64,000 bases of DNA, from the NCBI RefSeq assembly GCF_047654785.1, contig NZ_JASGKQ010000003.1:62001-126000 (forward strand). The letters run 5' to 3'. The number at the start of each line of letters is the position of its first letter. Position 1 is the first letter of the stretch. Below the pieces are notes generated by a model, which had not been told where the DNA came from, did no database searches, and saw only the letters and a program-made list of their open reading frames with translations. This DNA comes from Pelomonas sp047654785 (GTDB lineage Bacteria > Pseudomonadota > Gammaproteobacteria > Burkholderiales > Burkholderiaceae_C). The position numbers and the translations under genes were made by a program. Shown here in pieces: positions 1 to 6,899 of this stretch.

Positions 1-251
1 AGCTTGGGCAGCGCGTCCACCTGCGCGGGGAAGTTGGAGTAGCGGTCCACGCCCACCAGCCGGGCGCAGGCGCCCAGCGCGCAGACGGTCTCGGTCAGCG
101 ACGGCAGCAGGCTGACGATGCGCAGCGCCGGGGCGGCCAGCGCGGTGACATGGCCGAGGTCGTCCCGGATGTCGACCGCGGCGGCCGGCAGCGCCGCCGC
201 GGCCAGCAGGCACAGGGCGGCGAATCGTTCGAGCAGCTTCGGGGGCTTCAC
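1..251 (-). CDS. BtuF-like cobalamin-binding periplasmic protein (5' part only)
   Basis: This is the N-terminal part of a periplasmic substrate-binding protein; the remainder lies beyond position 1. From a GTG at 251 it reads about 83 residues, with a basic, hydrophobic signal-peptide-like start (LLERFAALCLLAAAALPAAA). After that come the family hallmarks of BtuF/HmuT-type binding proteins: RIVSLLPSLTETVCALG and LVGVDRYSNFP. Such proteins deliver corrinoids or haem to an inner-membrane ABC importer. It lies 55 bases downstream of btuB on the same strand, so co-transcription under the same riboswitch is likely and favours cobalamin as ligand. No good Shine-Dalgarno precedes the GTG, so the exact start is uncertain. 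The assignment is inferred from these motifs and the context. Confidence 0.75.
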   Translation of the reverse strand, partial: MKPPKLLERFAALCLLAAAALPAAAVDIRDDLGHVTALAAPALRIVSLLPSLTETVCALGACARLVGVDRYSNFPAQVDALPK

Positions 252-306
252 GGGCGGGTCCGCTGCGGCCCGGGTGCCGGGCCGGGTGCCGGGCCGGACG
301 AGGTGC

Positions 307-2193
307 TCACCATTCGGGCGACCAGCGCAGCGTGACCAGCGCCGTCATCGGCGAGGCGGCGTAGCCGTAGGCCGTCTGGTAGTCGCGGCCGAACACGTTG
401 TCCAGGTTGAGCTGCAGCTTGACCTCGCGGCTCAGCGGCAGCTGCGCGTTCAGGTTCAGCAGCGCGTAGCCGCCGAGCCTGCGCTTGTTGGCCGCGTCGT
501 CGAAGCGCGGGCCGGCGGCCTGGAGGCCGGCGCCCACGGTCCACACGCCCAGCGTGGTGTCGGCGTTGAGGGTGGCCAGGCGCTTGGCGCGGCGGGCCAG
601 CAGCAGGCCGTTGGCCGCATCCGTGGGCTTCTGCAGGTCCACCGTGGCGCGCAGGTTCACGCCGGCCAAGCGGGCCGCGCCCGCGAGGCTCACGCCCTGC
701 AGCCGTGCGCGGGCCACGTTCTCGTAGCAGCCGAAGCTGCTGTTGCAACTGCCGGCCGCGCCGAAGACGATCAGGTTGCTGATGCGGTTGCGGTAGGCCG
801 TGGCGGAGAGTTCGACGTCGCCGCTGTTCCACTTCACGGCGGCTTCCATGTTGCGGCCGCGCTCGGCGTCCAGCGGCTGCACGCCGGGCTTGCCCAGGTC
901 GGGGCCGTAGACGGTGCCCTGCTGGTAGATCGTCGGTGCGCGGAAGGCGTTGCCCACCGAACCCACGATGCGCAGCCCGGGCGCCAGCTCGTAGCCCGCC
1001 AGCAGCGTGCCGGTGTTCACGTCGCCGAACTCGCTGTCGCGGTCATGGCGCGCATGGGCCTGCAGGTCGAACGCGCCGGCCGACAGCAGGTAGCCCAGGC
1101 CGGCGCTGTTGCGGTGGCGCTTGCCGACGCCGGCCGTCCGCAGGCCGCTGTTCTCCAGCTTGTCCTCGCTGCGCTCGGCCGTGAAGTTCAGCTGCTGGCC
1201 GGCGGCCAGCTGGTAGAAGCCGGTCAGCGCGAGGTTGCGCACGCGGGTCTCGGTCAGGTAGGGCGAGGGCGTGGTCTCGTAGCGGTCGCGCGATTCGCCG
1301 AAGCTCAGCTGCGTCTGCAGCCCCGGCGTCCACTGCGCCGTCCAGGCCAGGCGGGCGGCGTCGGCGTCCTGCTTGCTGATGTCGTCCACCAGCGGGCGGG
1401 ACTTGGAGCCGTCGTACTGGCCCCGCGTGTAGGTGCGCATCAGCAGCGCCTCGACGCGCTGCCCGGCGCTGAACTGCGCGCCCACGCGCACGGTGCCCTG
1501 GCGGCGCCGGAAGCCGTCGCGGTCGGGCACGTAGCTGAACGAGCCGGGGTAGTCCACGGTGGCGTTGAAGCCGTCCGTGCCTTCGAACGCGCCGGTGACG
1601 GCGTAGTCGAAGAGGCCCGCGGCGCCGGCCAGGTAGGCATCCGCCTTGTAGGTGCCGAGGTTGCCGGCGGCGATGCCGACGTCGGCGCTGCTGCGGCCGC
1701 CGCCCTTGCGCGTGAAGATCTGGATCACGCCGCCGACCGCGTCGGAGCCGTAGAGGGCGCTGGCCGGGCCCTTCAGCACTTCCACGCGCTCGATCTGCGC
1801 GAGCGGCAGGCCCTGCCAGCTGGCGCCGCCGGTGGCCTGGGAGTCGGTCTTGACGCCGTCGATCAGCACCAGCGTGTGGCGGTTGTCGGCGCCGCGCAGG
1901 AACACCGACGTGGTGCCGGCCGGGCCGCCGTTGCGCGCCAGCTCGCCGCAGCCGTTGTTGCGCAGCAGGTCGGCGAGGCTGGCGGCGGCCTGGCGCTCGA
2001 TGTCGGCGCGGGTGATGACGGTCAGGTCCGCCAGCACCTCGGATAGCCGCTGCGGCGAGCGCGTGGCGGTGGTGACGACGGTGTCGAGCCGGTTGGCCTG
2101 GGGCTGGGCGTGGGCGGACGCGGCCAGGGCCAGTGCGGACAGGGCGAAAAGGCGGCGCACAGGCCGGCGGGCCGCGAGGAGGACGTGGGACAT
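307..2193 (-). CDS. btuB: TonB-dependent vitamin B12 outer-membrane receptor BtuB
   Basis: Outer-membrane gated channel of 628 residues for cobalamin uptake, energised by TonB-ExbBD. The ATG at 2193 gives a signal peptide (LFALSALALAASAHA) followed by a TonB-box-like stretch (LDTVVTTATRSPQ). The plug domain has the usual GxDNRHTLVLIDGVK and RVEVLKGPASALYGSDAVGG motifs, followed by a long beta-barrel that ends in an aromatic residue (LRWSPEW). A reading frame extends upstream to 2301, but that stretch lies inside the cobalamin riboswitch, so the 2193 start is preferred. The riboswitch in the leader and the BtuF-like gene downstream both support cobalamin rather than iron-siderophore as the substrate. 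The barrel has not been compared residue by residue with known BtuB proteins. Confidence 0.88.
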   Translation of the reverse strand: MSHVLLAARRPVRRLFALSALALAASAHAQPQANRLDTVVTTATRSPQRLSEVLADLTVITRADIERQAAASLADLLRNNGCGELARNGGPAGTTSVFLRGADNRHTLVLIDGVKTDSQATGGASWQGLPLAQIERVEVLKGPASALYGSDAVGGVIQIFTRKGGGRSSADVGIAAGNLGTYKADAYLAGAAGLFDYAVTGAFEGTDGFNATVDYPGSFSYVPDRDGFRRRQGTVRVGAQFSAGQRVEALLMRTYTRGQYDGSKSRPLVDDISKQDADAARLAWTAQWTPGLQTQLSFGESRDRYETTPSPYLTETRVRNLALTGFYQLAAGQQLNFTAERSEDKLENSGLRTAGVGKRHRNSAGLGYLLSAGAFDLQAHARHDRDSEFGDVNTGTLLAGYELAPGLRIVGSVGNAFRAPTIYQQGTVYGPDLGKPGVQPLDAERGRNMEAAVKWNSGDVELSATAYRNRISNLIVFGAAGSCNSSFGCYENVARARLQGVSLAGAARLAGVNLRATVDLQKPTDAANGLLLARRAKRLATLNADTTLGVWTVGAGLQAAGPRFDDAANKRRLGGYALLNLNAQLPLSREVKLQLNLDNVFGRDYQTAYGYAASPMTALVTLRWSPEW

Positions 2194-2246
2194 GGGATGG
2201 AACGCAAGCGGACGACCAGCCGCGCTGACCCCCGCAGCACCGCTGG

Positions 2247-2478
2247 AAAACGGCTGTACCAGACAGCCCCGTCGTTGGCCGGTATCCGGGCTGGTGGACA
2301 TCCGTTCGACGCCTTCCCGGTGCGGGGCACCAGTGGCTCGTCGGTCGAACGGCGGGCCGCGCGGGCCTCGTCCACTTACCGTTGCGGGGACAGCTCAGGT
2401 TAGGTCCGCGGCGTGGCCGCTCGCCCTCCTGATTCCCGTTGAACTGCGCCCGGCTTGGCACCGGGCGCGAGCACCAAC
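2247..2478 (-). promoter_or_regulatory. Cobalamin (AdoCbl) riboswitch controlling btuB
   Basis: Reading the minus strand, the leader contains the hallmark core GCTGTCCCCGCAACGGTAAG, then GCCACTG followed by a CACCGGGAAGGC segment, and then a B12-box-like AGCCCGGATACCGGCC. A GGTGC near 2471-2475 and an AACGGGAA segment complete the aptamer. Downstream, a hairpin (GGCTGT/ACAGCC, 2252-2268) followed by GTTTTCC could be the terminator of the expression platform, just before the btuB start. A TAGAAT at 2486-2491 may be the -10 box, but no matching -35 is visible. The class is known to switch off B12 uptake genes when cobalamin is plentiful. Boundaries are approximate. Confidence 0.88.
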
Positions 2479-2488
2479 GGCACGCATT

Positions 2489-2929
2489 CTATCGAGCGCT
2501 GCTGGCGGCGGGCCGGCGCGGCTTGGCGGCCCGGGGCGGTTGGAGGTGGGTCACGGCCGGGCTGCTGGCCGGCCGCGCGGCCTGGGCGGCCGGCTGGGGC
2601 TGCGGGCCCAGGTGCAGCGCGCGCTGCTGGCGGGCCTCGGCCTCGCTGGCGCGGCGGGCGGACGCGAGCGCCGCGGCCTGCTTGGCATCGGCCTGCTGGC
2701 GCTGGCGGGCGGCCTGGCTGTCGGCGCTGCTGGGTTCGTCGAAGGCCACCGTGCCACCCTGGCCGGCCGGATCGGCCTGGGCACCGGGGCAGGGCGAGTC
2801 GCGCAGGTCGCGGCCGTCGGCGCCGCAGCGGTAGATCTGGGCGCGCTTCACCTGGGTCTGCGCGGGAGCGGGCGGCGCGGCGGCCAGGGTCAAGGCCAGG
2901 GCCAGGCCGAAGGGCAGGGCTTTCATCAT
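2489..2929 (-). CDS. Exported DUF4124-domain protein
   Basis: A 146-residue protein with a signal peptide (MMKALPFGLALALTLAAAPPAPAQ). A short DUF4124-like motif follows, YRCGADGRDLRDSPCPGA, with the two cysteines that the family usually keeps. The rest is low-complexity Ala/Gln/Arg-rich sequence, with a likely coiled-coil stretch (residues about 70-110) and a Pro/Arg-rich tail. DUF4124 proteins are common small secreted or periplasmic proteins of beta- and gammaproteobacteria, and their function is unknown. The ATG overlaps the pth stop codon (ATGA), so it is probably translationally coupled to pth. The promoter for the btuB riboswitch appears to lie at its 3' end. Confidence 0.75.
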   Translation of the reverse strand: MMKALPFGLALALTLAAAPPAPAQTQVKRAQIYRCGADGRDLRDSPCPGAQADPAGQGGTVAFDEPSSADSQAARQRQQADAKQAAALASARRASEAEARQQRALHLGPQPQPAAQAARPASSPAVTHLQPPRAAKPRRPAASSAR

Positions 2930-3558
2930 GGGGCCGGAGTTTCCGCCGGGGGCTGCGGTTTCGGGGGCTTGGGGCGCGGCGGCTTGGCGTGGATTTTCGC
3001 CAGCGCCTTGTCCATCTCGCCGCGCAGCATCAGCTCGACGGCGGCGTAGCTCTTCTCGATGCAGTCCTCCACCGCCTGGCGTTCGGCCAGCGGCGGCTTG
3101 CGCAGCACGTAGCCGGCGACCTCGGCCTTGTGGCCCGGGTGGCCGATGCCCAGCCGCAGCCGCCAGAAGTCGCCGCTGCCCAGTTGGGCGCGCATGTCGC
3201 GCAGGCCGTTGTGGCCGCCGTCGCCGCCGCCCTTCTTGAACTTCATCTCGCCGGGCGGCAGGTCCAGCTCGTCGTGGATGGCGAGGATCTCCTCCGGCGC
3301 GATCTTGAAGAAGCGCGCCAGCGCCGCGACGGACTTGCCGGACAGGTTCATGTAGGTCATGGGCTGCAGCAGCCAGACCGGGCCGCTGGCGCCGGGCGCG
3401 CCGTTCACGCGCGCGACCAGGCCGTGGTAGGCCTTGTCGGGCTGCAGGCTGGCTTTCAGGCCGCGCGCCAGGCCGTCGATCCACCAGAAGCCGGCGTTGT
3501 GGCGGGTGTCTTCGTATTCGGCGCCCGGGTTGCCCAGGCCGACTAGCAGGCGAATCAT
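2926..3558 (-). CDS. pth: Peptidyl-tRNA hydrolase
   Basis: Cytosolic esterase that releases peptides from prematurely dissociated peptidyl-tRNAs so that the tRNAs are recycled. The 210-residue product begins MIRLLVGLGNPGAEYEDTRH; His20 matches the catalytic histidine and Asp96 in HDELDLPPG the catalytic aspartate of the E. coli enzyme. The GGGDGGHNGLRDM loop is also present. The start at 3558 was chosen because the family begins at this methionine; an in-frame upstream extension to 3594 runs into the rplY terminator. A Pro/Lys-rich C-terminal tail of about 25 residues extends beyond the core. It lies between rplY and the DUF4124 gene, a gene order common in proteobacteria. Confidence 0.95.
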   Translation of the reverse strand: MIRLLVGLGNPGAEYEDTRHNAGFWWIDGLARGLKASLQPDKAYHGLVARVNGAPGASGPVWLLQPMTYMNLSGKSVAALARFFKIAPEEILAIHDELDLPPGEMKFKKGGGDGGHNGLRDMRAQLGSGDFWRLRLGIGHPGHKAEVAGYVLRKPPLAERQAVEDCIEKSYAAVELMLRGEMDKALAKIHAKPPRPKPPKPQPPAETPAP

Positions 3559-3577
3559 GTTCGGGATCGTAGCGGTC

Positions 3578-3604
3578 AAAAAAAGAGGCCCCATGCGGGG
3601 CCTC
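3578..3604 (-). terminator. Rho-independent terminator after rplY
   Basis: On the minus strand, a perfect 8-bp stem (GAGGCCCC/GGGGCCTC) with a 4-base loop at 3585-3604 is followed directly by seven T residues (3578-3584). It ends rplY transcription about 25 bases after the rplY stop codon and just before the pth start, so pth either has its own promoter or depends on read-through. Confidence 0.9.
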
Positions 3605-3629
3605 GGTGCGGGCGTGAAGCCGGCAGGAA

Positions 3630-4253
3630 TTACTTCTTGCCCTTCTTGCCCTTCTTGTCGTCGGCGGCCGGCGCGGCGGCGACGACGATTTCCTCGACCT
3701 TGGGCTCAACCGGCGTCGCGATGACGGGGTTGGGCTTGCCGTGCGTGACGACCTTGATGCCGGCCGGCAGCTTCACGTCGTTGACGTGCAGCGAGTGGCC
3801 CTTGGTCAGGCCGGACAGGTCGATCTCGATGAACTCGGGCAGTTGCTGCGCCAGGCAGGTGATCTCCAGCTCGGTGACCACGTGGTTGACCGTGCACTTG
3901 TCGGTCTTGACGGCCACGGAGCTTTCCTCGCCGATGAAGTGCAGCGGCACCTTCTTCGTGATCTTGGTGGTGGCGTCCACGCGCTGGAAGTCCACGTGCT
4001 GGACCTGGGGCTTGTAGGGGTGCATCTGGAAGTCGCGCAGCAGCACCTGCGTGACCGCGCCGTTCAGCTCCATGTCCAGCAGCGAGCTGTGGAAGGCTTC
4101 CTTCTTGATGGCGTGGTAGAGCGCGTTGTGGTCGAGCTCGATCAGGGCGGGCTCACCGGCGCCGTAGACGATGCCGGGCACCTTGCCGGCCACGCGCAGG
4201 CGGCGGCTCGCTCCGGTCCCCTGCTGCTTGCGCTCAAAAGCGACGAACTTCAT
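3630..4253 (-). CDS. rplY: 50S ribosomal protein L25 (Ctc type)
   Basis: A 207-residue long-form L25 that binds 5S rRNA in the large ribosomal subunit. The N-terminal L25 domain starts MKFVAFERKQQGTGASRRLR, and the C-terminal TL5/Ctc domain carries the DLSGLTKGHSLHVNDVKLP segment. A Lys-rich tail (DDKKGKKGKK) follows. The ATG at 4253 is chosen because a good GGAGA Shine-Dalgarno lies 5 bases upstream; an upstream in-frame ATG at 4265 overlaps that site. It follows prs, as in many proteobacteria, and is closed by a strong terminator. Confidence 0.95.
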   Translation of the reverse strand: MKFVAFERKQQGTGASRRLRVAGKVPGIVYGAGEPALIELDHNALYHAIKKEAFHSSLLDMELNGAVTQVLLRDFQMHPYKPQVQHVDFQRVDATTKITKKVPLHFIGEESSVAVKTDKCTVNHVVTELEITCLAQQLPEFIEIDLSGLTKGHSLHVNDVKLPAGIKVVTHGKPNPVIATPVEPKVEEIVVAAAPAADDKKGKKGKK

Positions 4254-4300
4254 GGTTTTCTCCAAAAGAGAACGGCACCCGCGACCAGGCGCCGTTTGAC

Positions 4301-4320
4301 AAAAGCCGCCTTGCGGCGGC
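4301..4320 (-). terminator. Intrinsic terminator after prs
   Basis: On the minus strand GCCGCC-GCAA-GGCGGC (4305-4320) is followed by TTTTG (4301-4304), 14 bases past the prs stop codon. The stem is GC-rich and the T tract short, so it may act as a partial terminator or attenuator between prs and rplY. Confidence 0.65.
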
Positions 4321-4334
4321 CACGATTTCCCCGG

Positions 4335-5297
4335 TCAGAAGTTGTTGTTCTGTTCCGAGAAGAGGCTGGTGACCGACTCGCCGTCAGAGATGCGGCGGAT
4401 GGTCTCGGCGAACAAAAAGGCCACCGACAGCTGGCGGATCTTGCGGCAGGCCTTGGCCGCGTCGGTCAGCGGGATGGTGTTGGTGATGACGACCTCGTCC
4501 AGCTGAGAGGTGGAGATGCGCTCGATGGCTGGCCCTGACAGGATGGGGTGGGTGCAGTAGGCGAACACGCTCTTGGCGCCGCGCTCCTTGAGCACCTCGG
4601 CCGCCTTCACCAGCGTGCCGGCGGTGTCGATCATGTCGTCCATGATCACGCAGTTGCGGCCGTCGATCTCGCCGATGACGTGCATCACCTCGGAGACGTT
4701 GGCGGCCGGGCGGCGCTTGTCGATGATGGCCAGGTCGCAGCCCAGCTGCTTGGCCAGCGCCCGGGCGCGCACCACGCCGCCGACGTCCGGCGACACGACC
4801 ACCAGGTCCTGGTAGTTGCGGCTCTTCAGGTCCGACAGCAGCACCGGCGACGCGTAGATGTTGTCGACCGGGATGTCGAAGAAGCCCTGGATCTGGTCGG
4901 CGTGCAGGTCCATGGTCAGCACCCGCTCGACGCCGACGGTCTCCAGGCAGTTGGCGACGACCTTGGCCGAGATCGGCACGCGCGTGGAGCGCGGGCGGCG
5001 GTCCTGGCGGGCATAGCCGTAGTACGGGACCACGGCGGTGATGCGGCGGGCGCTGGCGCGCTTGAGCGCGTCCACCATGATCAGCAGCTCCATCAGGTTC
5101 TCGTTCGTCGGCGCGCAGGTGGGCTGGATGACGAACACGTCGCGGGCGCGCACGTTCTGCTGGATCTCGACGGTGACCTCGCCGTCCGAGAAGCGGCCGA
5201 CGACGGCCTTGCCCAGTTCCAGCCCGAGGTGGGTGGCGATTTCCTGGGAGAGGACCGGATTCGCGTTGCCGGTGAAGAGAACCGTGTTGAGCAGCAC
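4335..5297 (-). CDS. prs: Ribose-phosphate pyrophosphokinase
   Basis: Makes PRPP from ribose 5-phosphate and ATP for purine, pyrimidine, histidine, tryptophan and NAD synthesis. The 320-residue product is of normal length. It shows LFTGNANPVLSQEIA at the N terminus, GRFSDGEVTVEI, the catalytic-loop region YYGYARQDRRPRSTRVPIS, VLTMDLHADQIQGFF and the PRPP-binding motif VIMDDMIDTAGT. The start codon is GTG, with a GAGG Shine-Dalgarno about 7 bases upstream. It lies between tRNA-Gln and rplY, in the conserved proteobacterial order ispE-tRNA-Gln-prs-rplY-pth. Confidence 0.97.
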   Translation of the reverse strand: MLLNTVLFTGNANPVLSQEIATHLGLELGKAVVGRFSDGEVTVEIQQNVRARDVFVIQPTCAPTNENLMELLIMVDALKRASARRITAVVPYYGYARQDRRPRSTRVPISAKVVANCLETVGVERVLTMDLHADQIQGFFDIPVDNIYASPVLLSDLKSRNYQDLVVVSPDVGGVVRARALAKQLGCDLAIIDKRRPAANVSEVMHVIGEIDGRNCVIMDDMIDTAGTLVKAAEVLKERGAKSVFAYCTHPILSGPAIERISTSQLDEVVITNTIPLTDAAKACRKIRQLSVAFLFAETIRRISDGESVTSLFSEQNNNF

Positions 5298-5360
5298 TGG
5301 GAGCCTCTGGTGTGTCAGTGGCCCGCTGAAGCAGAGCCGGTTCAGCGAAATGCAGATGTT

Positions 5361-5437
5361 TGGCAGGGGAGGAAGGACTCGAACCCTCGCATGTCGGAAT
5401 CAAAATCCGATGCCTTGACCAACTTGGCGACTCCCCT
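5361..5437 (-). tRNA. tRNA-Gln (anticodon UUG)
   Basis: A 77-nt cloverleaf on the minus strand. It has a 7-bp acceptor stem AGGGGAG/CTCCCCT, discriminator G and encoded CCA, and a D arm with GTTGGTCAAGGC. The anticodon stem is TCGGA/TCCGA with loop TTTTGAT, giving anticodon TTG, and the T arm is GAGGG-TTCGAGT-CCTTC. The anticodon reads CAA (and CAG by wobble). Its place between ispE and prs is conserved in betaproteobacteria. Confidence 0.96.
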
Positions 5438-5476
5438 ACACAGGACACAGCGGAGCCGCTGCGCCCTACAACCTTG

Positions 5477-6370
5477 TCAACCCGCCCAGCCCGCGAGCGG
5501 GTGTTGGGCCAGGCTGCGGCAGATTCGACCGGTCCACCCTGAAGGACGTGCCTTCAGCAATGTCGCCAGGGACTGGTCGTCCTCGCCGTCTTTTCCTGCC
5601 CCGAGCACCGAGAACACCGCGGCGCCCGAGCCCGTCATCCGGGCGTTGCCGAACTGCTCGGCCATCAGCGCCACCGCGTCTCGCACGTCACTGCTGATCG
5701 CCTCCGCTGCAGGCTGCAGGTCGTTTCGACCGAAGCCATTCACCAGGTTTTCTGCAGTTCCTGCCAGGGCGGGAAAGCCCGCGACTATAGCCAGGTTTTC
5801 GGACCTTGCCAAGCACGGGCTGGAAAAAATCTCGCCGGTCGCCAGCCCGGCCGGCCCCTTGAGCACCGCGAAGCGCTGCGCCGGCAGCGCCAGCGGGTGC
5901 AGCACCTCGCCGATGCCCTCGACGAACGCCGGGCCGCCGCCGAGGAAGAAGGGCAGGTCCGCGCCCAGCCTCAGGCCCAGCGCCATCAGCCGCGGCAGCG
6001 GCAGGCGCAAGTCCCACAGCCGGTTCAGCGCCAGCAGCGTGGTGGCTGCATCGGACGAGCCGCCGCCCATGCCGGCGCCGGCGGGCAGGCGCTTCTCGAG
6101 GTGGATGTCGGCGCCCAGCGCGCAGCCTGTCTCCTGCTGCAGCAGCCGGGCCGCGCGCAGGCACAGGTCGTCGGCCGGCAGGTCGCCGCCGCCCAGCACG
6201 TCATGGCGCTGCAGCCGGCCGTCGCCGCGCCGTTCCACGTGCAGCGTGTCGGCCCAGTCGATCAGCACGAACACGGACTGCAGCAGGTGGTAGCCGTCCG
6301 GCCGCTTGCCGACGACGTGCAGGAACAGGTTCAGCTTGGCCGGCGCGGCCAGGCCGTGCAGCGCCTTCAT
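5477..6370 (-). CDS. ispE: 4-diphosphocytidyl-2-C-methyl-D-erythritol kinase
   Basis: GHMP-family kinase that phosphorylates CDP-ME in the non-mevalonate (MEP) route to isoprenoids. The 297-residue product opens with APAKLNLFLHVVGKRPDGYHLLQSVF, which contains the substrate-binding Lys and His of the family. The glycine-rich ATP loop LPAGAGMGGGSSDAATTL follows, and the third GHMP motif is RMTGSGAAVFSV. Its ATG overlaps the lolB stop codon (ATGA), so the two are translationally coupled, a classic proteobacterial arrangement. Length and motifs are normal. Confidence 0.96.
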   Translation of the reverse strand: MKALHGLAAPAKLNLFLHVVGKRPDGYHLLQSVFVLIDWADTLHVERRGDGRLQRHDVLGGGDLPADDLCLRAARLLQQETGCALGADIHLEKRLPAGAGMGGGSSDAATTLLALNRLWDLRLPLPRLMALGLRLGADLPFFLGGGPAFVEGIGEVLHPLALPAQRFAVLKGPAGLATGEIFSSPCLARSENLAIVAGFPALAGTAENLVNGFGRNDLQPAAEAISSDVRDAVALMAEQFGNARMTGSGAAVFSVLGAGKDGEDDQSLATLLKARPSGWTGRICRSLAQHPLAGWAG

Positions 6371-6894
6371 GGCGCGTCGTCCAGCCGGGCGCGCAGCGTG
6401 ACGACCGGCTCGGCCAGCCGCGTGGCGACCAGGCTGGGCGGCCGGGGCTCGATGCGCCAGCCCAGCTGCTCGAAGCCGTCGGCCGTCGGGCGGTGCGGCG
6501 CGGCGGGCCAGGGGCGGGCCCGCATCCAGTCGAACAGCGCGGCCACCGGCACGGCCTCGCCCAGCAGCTCGCGGGTGAGGGCGTCGAGGTCATCGAAGCG
6601 GCGCTCGTCGCCGGGCGTCTGCAGCGTGGCCAGGCCGGGCGCCCAGCTGGCGCGGGCGACCAGCGAGCCCAGCGGCGAGGTCAGCTCCAGCCGGCCGGCC
6701 AGCGGGCCGCCGAACAGCTCGAAGCTGGCCGCACCGCCGCTGCCGCGGCGGTGGGCGTCGCCGGCCACGGTGACGCTGAGGCGGCCGCTGAGGTGGGCGG
6801 GGTCCACGGCGGCGGGCGGCGCCTTGGGCAGCTGCGCGCAGCCGGCCAGCGCCAGCGCGAGCGCCAGCGGGGCGGCGGCCCTCAAGACTTTCAC
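6367..6894 (-). CDS. lolB: Outer-membrane lipoprotein assembly factor LolB
   Basis: LolB receives lipoproteins from the periplasmic carrier LolA and inserts them into the outer membrane. The 175-residue product is itself a lipoprotein: a short basic start, a hydrophobic stretch and the lipobox LAGC with the lipidated Cys at residue 19. LSGRLSVTV, a FELFGGPLAGRLELTSPLG segment and WMRARPWP fit the family. I chose the GTG at 6894; a TTG at 6903 overlapping the upstream stop codon (TTGA) is an alternative that would add three residues. Sequence conservation in LolB is low, so the strongest evidence is the combination of lipobox, length and position directly upstream of ispE. Confidence 0.88.
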   Translation of the reverse strand: MKVLRAAAPLALALALAGCAQLPKAPPAAVDPAHLSGRLSVTVAGDAHRRGSGGAASFELFGGPLAGRLELTSPLGSLVARASWAPGLATLQTPGDERRFDDLDALTRELLGEAVPVAALFDWMRARPWPAAPHRPTADGFEQLGWRIEPRPPSLVATRLAEPVVTLRARLDDAP

Positions 6895-6899
6895 GCCCG

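Noticed and set aside
118..2046. Long plus-strand open frame opposite btuB
   Set aside because: Ala/Val/Gly/Arg-rich translation typical of a shadow frame in very GC-rich DNA; the minus-strand BtuB motifs are unambiguous.
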